Shown here piece after piece: positions 1 to 5,283 of a stretch of 5,443 nucleotides of DNA (the first letter of the stretch is position 1; each line of letters begins with the position of its first letter). The DNA lies in NCBI GenBank assembly GCA_013694845.1, contig JACDBQ010000816.1:1-5443 (forward strand). The letters are read 5' to 3'. The stretch is from Acidobacteriota bacterium (GTDB lineage: Bacteria; Acidobacteriota; Vicinamibacteria; Vicinamibacterales; 2-12-FULL-66-21). The notes below the pieces were generated by a model that was not told where the DNA came from, did no database searches, and saw only the letters and a list, made by a program, of their open reading frames with translations. The translations under genes were made by a program, and so were the position numbers.

Positions 1-155
1 TGCAGGTGGCCGACCAGTTCCGCAAGGCGAATCCCGGCGTCCCGATCCGCGTTCTGCTGTTCGACGTGCCGATGACCCATTACGGCCACATCGAGAAGCC
101 GCGTGAATTGGCGGGAGGCCTGGTCGCAGCCCTGCGCTGGCTCGTGCAGCCGTAG
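1..155 (+). CDS. C-terminal fragment of a probable alpha/beta-hydrolase
   Basis: The reading frame that starts at base 3 is open to the TAG at 153-155 and gives 50 residues; the N-terminus lies outside the window. The tail contains MTHYGHIEKPRELAGGL, which resembles the end of alpha/beta-hydrolase-fold enzymes, where a catalytic His near the C-terminus is followed by an acidic/proline stretch and a final amphipathic helix (here ELAGGLVAALRWLV). On that reading the second His of the motif would be the catalytic base. The segment before it (VPIRVLLFDVP) looks like the strand that normally leads to this His loop. The nucleophile elbow and acid residue are not visible, so the family call is an inference from about 50 residues, and a peptidase or esterase member cannot be told apart. 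It runs in the same direction as the amidase pair, 62 bases upstream of it. Confidence 0.5.
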   Translation, partial: QVADQFRKANPGVPIRVLLFDVPMTHYGHIEKPRELAGGLVAALRWLVQP

Positions 156-198
156 GTCCAGGCCCTCCAGGCGTGGCCAGAAACGTGTGAGTTCGAAA

Positions 199-208
199 CT
201 GACGTCAG
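199..208. repeat. 10-bp perfect palindrome CTGACGTCAG before the small amidase partner gene
   Basis: CTGACGTCAG reads the same on both strands and overlaps the first bases of the Shine-Dalgarno AGGAG (207-211). It lies in the 62-base gap between the hydrolase stop and the start at 218. It could be an operator half-site or chance. No convincing -35/-10 pair is visible in the gap, so the pair may be cotranscribed with the hydrolase. Confidence 0.3.
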
Positions 209-211
209 GAG
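207..211 (+). promoter_or_regulatory. Shine-Dalgarno AGGAG
   Basis: AGGAG lies six bases before the ATG at 218. It favours that start over the in-frame ATG at 227, which would be spaced 15 bases away. Confidence 0.75.
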
Positions 212-217
212 TACACG

Positions 218-427
218 ATGCAGGTGATGAACCGCGACACACTGAGAACCCTCGCCGCGGCGAACGGTCTCACGATACCTGAGGAGCGTCTCGAGCTCGT
301 TCTCCGCGAGTATGAAAGCCTGATGCAGACCCTGCGCGAGCTCAATGCGCTGCAGCTCCCGGCAGAAGCAGAGCCCGCAGATACGTTCTCCCTCGCCCCT
401 CCACCACTCTCGTCCGGCCGGAGGTGA
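218..427 (+). CDS. Small GatC/AtzG-like amidase partner protein
   Basis: This is a 69-residue acidic protein with no signal peptide or membrane segment. Residues 5-16 and about 21-45 read as two helices, followed by an extended tail with an E52-P53-A54 turn and F57. That architecture, two helices and then a belt with an EPA..F motif, is typical of GatC and of the AtzG/DUF4089-type small subunits that wrap around amidase-signature enzymes and aid their folding or stability. The position directly before an amidase gene supports the call. Its TGA (425-427) lies within the amidase Shine-Dalgarno, so the two are probably translationally coupled in about equal amounts. Sequence similarity in this class is weak, so the name rests on shape, length and context rather than on catalytic residues. 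It is not likely to be true GatC, because the downstream enzyme is a Tat-exported amidase rather than GatA. Confidence 0.65.
   Translation: MQVMNRDTLRTLAAANGLTIPEERLELVLREYESLMQTLRELNALQLPAEAEPADTFSLAPPPLSSGRR
420..427 (+). promoter_or_regulatory. Strong Shine-Dalgarno GGAGGTGA overlapping the upstream stop codon
   Basis: GGAGGTGA is a near-complete anti-16S match four bases before the ATG at 432, and its last three bases are the TGA of the 69-aa gene. It settles the amidase start at 432. The frame is open upstream to 345, but that longer version would overlap the small gene by about 80 bases and would put 29 unlikely residues before the Tat signal. Confidence 0.85.
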
Positions 428-431
428 TGCG

Positions 432-1982
432 ATGCCGTCAGAGTCTGAGGGCGACAACGAACGAACGACCCGGCGCAGGTTTCTCGAAATGTCGACGGTG
501 GCCCTGACCGGTCTCGCCGGCGCCTCGGTCAGCACGTCCATCAACCATTCGCCGCCGCGGGCGCCGTCGCGTGTCTCCGGGTCCGGGGGGAGCAGCGACC
601 TTCCGTCGCTTTCGATCGCGGACGCCGCGAGGCTCATCTCGAGCCGGCGGTTGTCACCCGTGGAGTTGACGACCGCCGTGCTGGCACGCATCGAGACGCT
701 GAATCCAAGGGTCGGCGCGTTCATTACGGTTGCGGGAGAACAGGCTCTGGCCGCGGCGCGAACCGCCGAGCGTGAGATCCAGAGGGGCGCCTACCGTGGG
801 CCGCTTCACGGGATACCGGTCGGGGTCAAGGACACGTACTACACGAAGGGGATCCGAACCACCGCGGCGTCCCCGGTGCTCCGCAACTTCGTTCCGGACT
901 TCGACGCCGCCATTGTCGAGCGCATGCTGAAGGCCGGCGCGATACTGACCGGCAAGCTGAACCTGCCGGAGTTCTCCTTCGGCGGGTATACCCCCGGTTG
1001 CAACAATCCGTGGGACCTCACGCGAAACGCCGGCGGGTCGAGCGGCGGAGCCGGGGCGGCGCTCGCTGCCTCGCTCGTGCTCGGCGCCTGTGGTGGTGAC
1101 ACGTCGGGCTCGATACGGAATCCGGCGAGCACGTGCGGAGTAGTCGGCCTCAAACCGACGTTTGGCCTGGTCAGCCGCTACGGCGTGGTGCCGATCAGCT
1201 GGACCCTCGACCACCTGGGGCCCATGGCCAGGACGGTCACGGACACCGCGATTCTTCTCGGCACCATCGCCGGGCACGATCCCCGCGACCGCTCGAGCGC
1301 TAGGGTCCCCGTACCTGACTACCGGAACATGCTTCGGCGCAACGTGCGGGGTCTGCGACTCGGGGTGATCGCTCCGGCGGAGATCGACGGCTTTCATCCC
1401 GATACTCGCGACGCCTTCTCTGCGGCGGTGAAAGTGCTCGAGAGTCTGGGCGCCGAGGTCCGGGAGGTCGCCTTCCCGGCACGGATGAAGGTCGCCGCAC
1501 GCTGCCAGCGGATCATCCGTATCTGCGAGGCAGCCGCGTATCATCGGCAGTTCCTCACCACCGATGCCGTCAACAGCTACATCTCGGATGTGGGACGTTC
1601 AGGACCCGGTGTGTCACGCGTGCGAACCACCGTGGAAGCGGGCTCGCTGCTGACCGCTGCTCAATACGTGCAGGCTCAGCGCGCGAGGGCGTTGTTCATC
1701 GACGACATGCACAAGGTATTCGAGCCGCTGGACGCGTTGCTCAGCCCGACGATGCCGTCGCCCGCAGGCGTGCCGGTGAGCCCGCCGGAAACGTTTCGCG
1801 ACTGGTGGAACGTCTGTGGCTTCCCGGCCATCTCACTGCCGTGCGGATTCTCGCGCAACCCGGCAGGGCTGCCGATCGGACTGCAGGTCTGCACGCGCCC
1901 GTTCCACGATGGATTGGCGCTCGTGGTCGCCCATGCCTTTGAAACCGCGACTGACTGGCATCAACGCCGGCCGCCGCTCTGA
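432..1982 (+). CDS. Tat-exported amidase-signature family amidase
   Basis: A 516-residue hydrolase of amide (possibly ester) bonds. The N-terminus has a twin-arginine signal: T13-R14-R15-R16-F17-L18-E19, then a mildly hydrophobic stretch at 21-34, then a Pro/Ser/Gly-rich linker to about residue 56. The rest is a full-length amidase-signature domain. The catalytic Lys is K133 (HGIPVGVKD), the cis-Ser S203 (GGSSGGAG) and the nucleophile S227 (DTSGSIRNPAS). The 24-residue spacing from cis-Ser to nucleophile equals that of mammalian FAAH (217/241). GLKPT (239-243) and the LDHLGPMARTV block (259-269) are also classic. One small deviation is Ser225 where Gly is most common. The enzyme should fold in the cytoplasm and act in the periplasm or at the outer face of the membrane. 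Substrate is not predictable: the GatC/AtzG-like neighbour recalls AtzE-type enzymes, but GatA function is ruled out by the signal peptide. The TGA abuts the convergent gene. Confidence 0.92.
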   Translation: MPSESEGDNERTTRRRFLEMSTVALTGLAGASVSTSINHSPPRAPSRVSGSGGSSDLPSLSIADAARLISSRRLSPVELTTAVLARIETLNPRVGAFITVAGEQALAAARTAEREIQRGAYRGPLHGIPVGVKDTYYTKGIRTTAASPVLRNFVPDFDAAIVERMLKAGAILTGKLNLPEFSFGGYTPGCNNPWDLTRNAGGSSGGAGAALAASLVLGACGGDTSGSIRNPASTCGVVGLKPTFGLVSRYGVVPISWTLDHLGPMARTVTDTAILLGTIAGHDPRDRSSARVPVPDYRNMLRRNVRGLRLGVIAPAEIDGFHPDTRDAFSAAVKVLESLGAEVREVAFPARMKVAARCQRIIRICEAAAYHRQFLTTDAVNSYISDVGRSGPGVSRVRTTVEAGSLLTAAQYVQAQRARALFIDDMHKVFEPLDALLSPTMPSPAGVPVSPPETFRDWWNVCGFPAISLPCGFSRNPAGLPIGLQVCTRPFHDGLALVVAHAFETATDWHQRRPPL

Positions 1983-1986
1983 TCAG
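1979..1986. other. Abutting convergent stop codons in the palindrome CTGATCAG
   Basis: The amidase stop TGA (1980-1982) is followed at once by TCA (1983-1985), the complement of the amidohydrolase stop. There is no intergenic base and no hairpin with a T-run, so a shared terminator is absent. Transcripts from both sides must either end inside the opposing coding region or overlap as antisense RNA. Confidence 0.85.
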
Positions 1987-3008
1987 TCGGTGAAGCGCCG
2001 GTTGAACAGCCGCTCCGCGTTTCCGCGATAGATCCGGTCGCGCTCGTCGGGCGAAATCTCGAGGCTGTCGATCACCTTGATGGTTTCGCGGATGTACATC
2101 GAGCCCCCCTCCGGATCGAAGGGCGCGTCCGAGGCGAACACCACCTGGTCGACGCCGTAGAAGTGGAGGCCGCACTCGGTCGCCGCTCGGCTGCCGAATA
2201 CGGCGGTGTCGGCCCAGAACATCTTGAAATAGTCGATCGGGCGGTGCGCCATCGACCGCCGGAGCCCTTCGTAGTCCTCGTCTGAGGTTCTCGTGCCGAA
2301 CTGATCGAGGCCATACCCCACCCGACCCTCGAAGTACGGAACCATCGCACCGAGGTGATGGGCAACGATCTTGATCGAAGGCAAGCGGTCGAACAGCCCT
2401 GAGAAGACCAGTCGGTGCATGGCGACGCTCGTCTCGTAGGGCCATCCGAAGGTCCACCAGATCTCGTACTTCGACTTCTGTTCACCAGGATAGTCGGCGA
2501 ACGTGGCACCACGGGCCGGGTGCAGAAAGATCGGGCACTGCAGGCGGTCGGCCGTCTGGAACAGCGGAAAGAACCGTTCGTCGTCGAGCGGCAGGCCGTT
2601 GACGTTCGAGAACACCTGCACGCCGAGCGCTCCCTGGTGCTGGACGGCGCGTTCGAGCTCGCTGACGCTCTCGTCCGGGTAGTTGAGCGGGAGCGACGCG
2701 ATGAACCCCGGAAACCGGTGCGGGTGCGTCTTGACGAGATCGGCCATCGAATCGTTGGCGAGGCGGGCCAGGTCGATCGTGATCTGCCGGTCCGGATTGA
2801 TCGACTCGATCGGCGGCGCCGACAGGGATAGCACCTGGCGATAGCCCTCGCCGAATTCCTCGAGCATCCGGAACCGCACGTCCACGTTGTGAAGAAACGG
2901 AATATGCAGCCAGCGCTTGATCGCGCCCTTGTTGACGGTCACCTTCTGGAGCCGCTCGAAGAATGGCTTCGGGAACACGTGGTTAAAGACGTCAATCTTC
3001 AGCTGCAT
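1983..3008 (-). CDS. Amidohydrolase-2 family protein (ACMSD-like metal-dependent hydrolase/decarboxylase)
   Basis: A 341-residue TIM-barrel protein of the amidohydrolase-2 type, the group that includes ACMS decarboxylase, gamma-resorcylate decarboxylase and related lyases or hydrolases. Visible motifs: IDVFNHVFP at 5-13, FLHP with H163, KIVAHHLGAMVP with H217, and FASDAPFDPEGG with D294; the C-terminal segment NAERLFNRRF (330-339) is typical of the family end. The first His of the usual HxH metal motif is Phe8 here (F8-N9-H10), so metal binding would rest on H10, H163 and D294. The ATG at 3008 is chosen because the family starts right at this first strand; the frame is open 34 more residues upstream, but that stretch overlaps the monooxygenase gene and looks non-coding. 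Its ribosome site is weak. It follows the monooxygenase by 38 bases, so the two are probably cotranscribed. Decarboxylation or ring-product hydrolysis is inferred from family and context. Confidence 0.85.
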   Translation of the reverse strand: MQLKIDVFNHVFPKPFFERLQKVTVNKGAIKRWLHIPFLHNVDVRFRMLEEFGEGYRQVLSLSAPPIESINPDRQITIDLARLANDSMADLVKTHPHRFPGFIASLPLNYPDESVSELERAVQHQGALGVQVFSNVNGLPLDDERFFPLFQTADRLQCPIFLHPARGATFADYPGEQKSKYEIWWTFGWPYETSVAMHRLVFSGLFDRLPSIKIVAHHLGAMVPYFEGRVGYGLDQFGTRTSDEDYEGLRRSMAHRPIDYFKMFWADTAVFGSRAATECGLHFYGVDQVVFASDAPFDPEGGSMYIRETIKVIDSLEISPDERDRIYRGNAERLFNRRFTD

Positions 3009-3046
3009 CGATGATTCCGCTCGCAATAGACAGGTTGGGAGAACAT

Positions 3047-4657
3047 TCAGTGCCCGGTGACCAGCGCTGCCAGGCGCTCGACATTTCGGGGCGGTGCATT
3101 CCCACGCCACGCGATGTGCAGATCGGGGCGCAGCAGGATAAGGTCGTAGCCATAGAGGTCACGCGCCAGCGTGGAATCGAGGGTCAGTAGCTCAAACGGC
3201 GCCCCCACTGCCCGCATGGCCGCGGTGAGTGCCGACGTGTCGGCACCGCAGCCTCCCATGTGGAGCAGCGTGTATCCCTCGCCGACGAGATCCTGAATCG
3301 GGGTGTCGGGCCTCACCCAGACGTGCGGCAGACGAGCGCCCGGCCAGGTCGTCGGCACGTAGGTCCGAAACAGATGTTCCGGCCCGCCCGGCTCTTCCCA
3401 GATGATCGGCGAACCCACGTACCGGTAGCCGAGTTCCGCGCCGATCATCTCGTTGCTCTTCGGCTGCTCGACCGCCGCCACATGCGTGAGGTTGTCACGG
3501 GTCGCCTGCCCCTCCGGGGTCGCCTCCCGGATCTCGGGTCTGAACTGCTGCCGCCATTTACGCCGGCCCAGATATGCGTAACGAGAGGCGCCGATATTGC
3601 GATCGCCGACTTGCCTTCGTTCTACCTCGTAAGACGTCAAAAGGCGTGGCCCGCCCCAGCCGCGCAGTGTGGCGGCGAGCTTCCACGCGAGGTCCACCGC
3701 GTCACCCACACCGGTGTTCATGCCCAGACCGCCGGTCGGGATCACCAGGTGCGCCGAGTCTCCGGCCAGGAACACGCGCCCGTCTCCGTACCGTTCCGCC
3801 AGGAGCAGGTTCAGCTTCCACGCGCCGACATAGAGCACCTCGTAGGGCACCGGGGCCCCCACCGCGTGTTCGAATTGGCGCGCCATCTGTTCGGGCGCGT
3901 CGACCCGGGCGTGTAGGGTCCAGTGCCTCGTCGAGTCCTGCATGATCAGGAAGGTCGATCGGTCGTCGGCGATGTGATAGTGCCTTCCTTTCCCGGGTCC
4001 CTTCCCGATCGGGATCCGGTCGAACAGTTCCGGGCTGTGGAAGAGCGCCTGATACAGCTGCTGGAGGTTCCCCTCGCCTCGCAGCCCGATGCCGAGCTGC
4101 TTTCTGACCGCGCTGGCGCCGCCGTCACATCCGACGATGTAGTGCGCGCGAATCTGTCTGGTCTTGCCGCCGTGCTCCCGCACGATCGCCGTGGCGCCGT
4201 CTGGACTCTGAGACAGCGAGAGGAACTCGCAGCCGTAGCGTACTTTCACGGCCGGGATGCGCTCCGCCTCGGTCTTCAGCAGCGGCTCGAGGGTGTACTG
4301 CGAAATGAGCTGATACGGTTCGAGCGGCAGCGAACCGTCGTCGCACGCCGCGATTTCTTCCGTCGCGTCCGCGACTGACGGGTACGGCAATCGCAGGAGG
4401 GGCGGTTCGTTCATGGCCAGGGTGATGTAGACGTCCATCGGGATGCGGGCATCGAGTCCCGCGTGCCGCACCTGTCGGGCGAGTCCCATCCGCCGGAAGA
4501 TCTCCATCGTGCGGGCATTGCACCGCTCCATCTTCGGCAGGAACTCGGGCGCGGCCTTCTGTTCGATCAGGGTGCAGCGGATCCCGCGTTGCCCGAGGGC
4601 AATCGCGAGGGTCAGGCCGACCGGACCGGCGCCGACGATCAGTACCTCGGTATCCAT
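3047..4657 (-). CDS. FAD-dependent aromatic-ring hydroxylase-type monooxygenase
   Basis: A 536-residue group-A flavoprotein monooxygenase (FAD_binding_3 / phenol hydroxylase and MhpA-like), expected to be cytosolic and to hydroxylate an aromatic or phenolic compound with NAD(P)H and O2. Seen in the sequence: the dinucleotide-binding GAGPVG at 9-14 with E32 ending the second strand, the DG motif GCDGG at 176-180, the GD motif FLAGDSAH at 296-303, and the TGGLGMNTGVGDAVDLAWKL block at 308-327. The C-terminal part from about 450 ends in LILLRPDLHIAWRG (506-519), typical of the thioredoxin-like domain of this group. The ATG at 4657 is chosen because it sits three codons before the first beta strand; the frame stays open far upstream to 5029, but that region overlaps a better plus-strand gene. 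No good Shine-Dalgarno precedes the start. First gene of a probable operon with the amidohydrolase. The substrate is unknown. Confidence 0.92.
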   Translation of the reverse strand: MDTEVLIVGAGPVGLTLAIALGQRGIRCTLIEQKAAPEFLPKMERCNARTMEIFRRMGLARQVRHAGLDARIPMDVYITLAMNEPPLLRLPYPSVADATEEIAACDDGSLPLEPYQLISQYTLEPLLKTEAERIPAVKVRYGCEFLSLSQSPDGATAIVREHGGKTRQIRAHYIVGCDGGASAVRKQLGIGLRGEGNLQQLYQALFHSPELFDRIPIGKGPGKGRHYHIADDRSTFLIMQDSTRHWTLHARVDAPEQMARQFEHAVGAPVPYEVLYVGAWKLNLLLAERYGDGRVFLAGDSAHLVIPTGGLGMNTGVGDAVDLAWKLAATLRGWGGPRLLTSYEVERRQVGDRNIGASRYAYLGRRKWRQQFRPEIREATPEGQATRDNLTHVAAVEQPKSNEMIGAELGYRYVGSPIIWEEPGGPEHLFRTYVPTTWPGARLPHVWVRPDTPIQDLVGEGYTLLHMGGCGADTSALTAAMRAVGAPFELLTLDSTLARDLYGYDLILLRPDLHIAWRGNAPPRNVERLAALVTGH

Positions 4658-4658
4658 G

Positions 4659-4671
4659 GATGGCAGCCATC
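4659..4671 (-). promoter_or_regulatory. Small hairpin next to the monooxygenase start codon
   Basis: On the minus strand, GATGG-CTG-CCATC lies one base before the ATG at 4657. No Shine-Dalgarno is present. A weak -10-like TAAGAT (4674 to 4669) would give a transcript with almost no leader. The role is speculative. Confidence 0.3.
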
Positions 4672-4689
4672 TTACCAACCCGTCGTCCG

Positions 4690-4701
4690 CATGCGCGCAT
4701 G
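4690..4701. promoter_or_regulatory. 12-bp perfect palindrome CATGCGCGCATG, possible operator
   Basis: The palindrome lies in the 118-bp divergent region, 32 bases upstream of the monooxygenase ATG and nine bases before the TTGACA box of the promoter facing the other way. About 0.03 such palindromes are expected by chance in a gap of this size with equal base use, and about 1.3 in the whole window. Position suits a regulator of the divergent pair, but no regulator gene is present in the window. Confidence 0.4.
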
Positions 4702-4710
4702 GTCCTACCA

Positions 4711-4740
4711 TTGACAGCGCCGCGAGACGCGGGCTATCGT
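4711..4740 (+). promoter_or_regulatory. Sigma70-like promoter for the 114-aa exported protein gene
   Basis: A perfect -35 box TTGACA (4711-4716), an 18-base spacer and a -10 box TATCGT (4735-4740, four of six consensus positions). Transcription would begin near 4747 and give a leader of about 30 bases before the ATG at 4776. The 17-base alternative would read CTATCG and is weaker. Confidence 0.55.
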
Positions 4741-4751
4741 GCCAGTGGCAG

Positions 4752-4767
4752 GCCTCGTCCGCGAGGC
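4752..4767 (+). promoter_or_regulatory. 6-bp stem hairpin containing the ribosome site
   Basis: GCCTCG (4752-4757) pairs with CGAGGC (4762-4767) around the loop TCCG. The GAGG in the 3' arm is the only Shine-Dalgarno-like sequence before the ATG at 4776 (nine bases away), so folding could hide it and lower translation. Confidence 0.35.
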
Positions 4768-4775
4768 ATCCCGTC

Positions 4776-5120
4776 ATGCACAGGTTCCTGATCTGGTCGC
4801 TCCTGGTCTTCACCCCGTTCACCGGCGTGCGGATGATCTGCGTTGAGCGACCACCGCAATCGGTTGCGGCGGATGTGGCCGGTGACTGCGACCAGTTCTG
4901 CCTGCGGCCGAGCGCACGGGCGACGGAGGGGGTGCACGGCGACGTCGACTGCGCCCTGCTCGCCGACGGTGCCGTCTTCATGGTGGTCTCGGGCGTGGCG
5001 GTGTTACCGGCGCAGATTGCCCTTCGCATTGTCGTCGAGACCCGGGTCTACGAATCGGCGGTCACCGACTCCTACCGCTCCCCCGCCGTCGCGCATCCCC
5101 TGCCTCCGCCCAAAGTCTGA
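4776..5120 (+). CDS. Small exported Cys-containing protein of unknown function
   Basis: I do not recognise this 114-residue protein. The N-terminus (MHRFLIWSLLVFTPFTGVRM) has one basic residue followed by a hydrophobic core, as in a Sec signal peptide. Cys22 follows shortly, but the RMIC context is not a normal lipobox. The mature part has four cysteines (C22, C38, C42, C59), with C38 and C42 in a CxxxC arrangement that could form disulfides, then a hydrophobic segment at about 67-88 that may be a beta core or a weak membrane segment, and a proline-rich tail. The start at 4776 is supported by the promoter about 30 bases upstream and by the signal peptide; the open frame continues upstream to 4443 but there lies antisense to the monooxygenase. 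It diverges from the catabolic operon. Export is inferred; any role with its neighbours is unknown. Confidence 0.6.
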   Translation: MHRFLIWSLLVFTPFTGVRMICVERPPQSVAADVAGDCDQFCLRPSARATEGVHGDVDCALLADGAVFMVVSGVAVLPAQIALRIVVETRVYESAVTDSYRSPAVAHPLPPPKV

Positions 5121-5272
5121 GCCGTCGTCGGTCTCGCGAGTTCCCCGGTTCGGCCACGTCGATGCGGTGGTCTGCGCCGTCCGTATCCTCGCGACTGCCG
5201 GTGATCCCAAGCCAGTCCGCGTCGTCGCCGCTCCAGGTACAACCGGGGCTCGTCTCACGTTTTCGTTGCGAT
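5121..5272 (+). other. Intergenic stretch without a convincing gene
   Basis: This gap between the exported protein gene and the DUF169 gene shows no terminator hairpin and no good promoter. A frame ending at the TAG 5272-5274 reads like protein over its last 35 codons (from a GTG at 5167) and stops right before the DUF169 ribosome site, but it has no ribosome site of its own. Confidence 0.4.
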
Positions 5273-5277
5273 AGGAG
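5273..5277 (+). promoter_or_regulatory. Shine-Dalgarno AGGAG
   Basis: AGGAG lies six bases before the ATG at 5284, the same spacing as for the gene at 218, and fixes the DUF169 start. Confidence 0.75.
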
Positions 5278-5283
5278 TGACCT

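Noticed and set aside
345..431. 29-residue N-terminal extension of the amidase
   Set aside because: It overlaps the 69-aa gene in another frame and would bury the Tat motif. The strong Shine-Dalgarno points to 432.
654..1544. 296-codon open frame on the minus strand inside the amidase
   Set aside because: Its translation is rich in Arg, Gly and Pro without motifs, while the plus strand carries a complete amidase with all catalytic residues. It is a GC-rich antisense shadow.
1741..2457. 238-codon minus-strand frame across the amidase/amidohydrolase junction
   Set aside because: It is out of frame with the amidohydrolase, has an Arg-rich composition and crosses a junction of two well-supported genes.
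2415..2831. 138-codon plus-strand frame antisense to the amidohydrolase
   Set aside because: Rich in Arg, Val and Leu, with no ribosome site and no recognisable domain. The opposite strand has clear family motifs.
3260..3916. 218-codon plus-strand frame antisense to the monooxygenase
   Set aside because: Lies wholly within the flavoprotein gene, whose GD motif and C-terminal domain are encoded on the minus strand here. No start signal.
4443..4775. Upstream extension of the exported protein gene
   Set aside because: The frame is open, but it lies antisense to the monooxygenase N-terminus and across the TTGACA promoter. The signal peptide starts at 4776.
4658..5029. N-terminal extension of the monooxygenase (124 residues)
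   Set aside because: Flavoproteins of this group begin a few residues before the GxGxxG strand. The extension has low-complexity composition and lies antisense to the exported protein gene.
5132..5139. 8-bp palindrome CTCGCGAG as an operator or terminator
   Set aside because: It is short, has no T-run after it and no promoter nearby. Palindromes of this length are expected many times in a window of this size.
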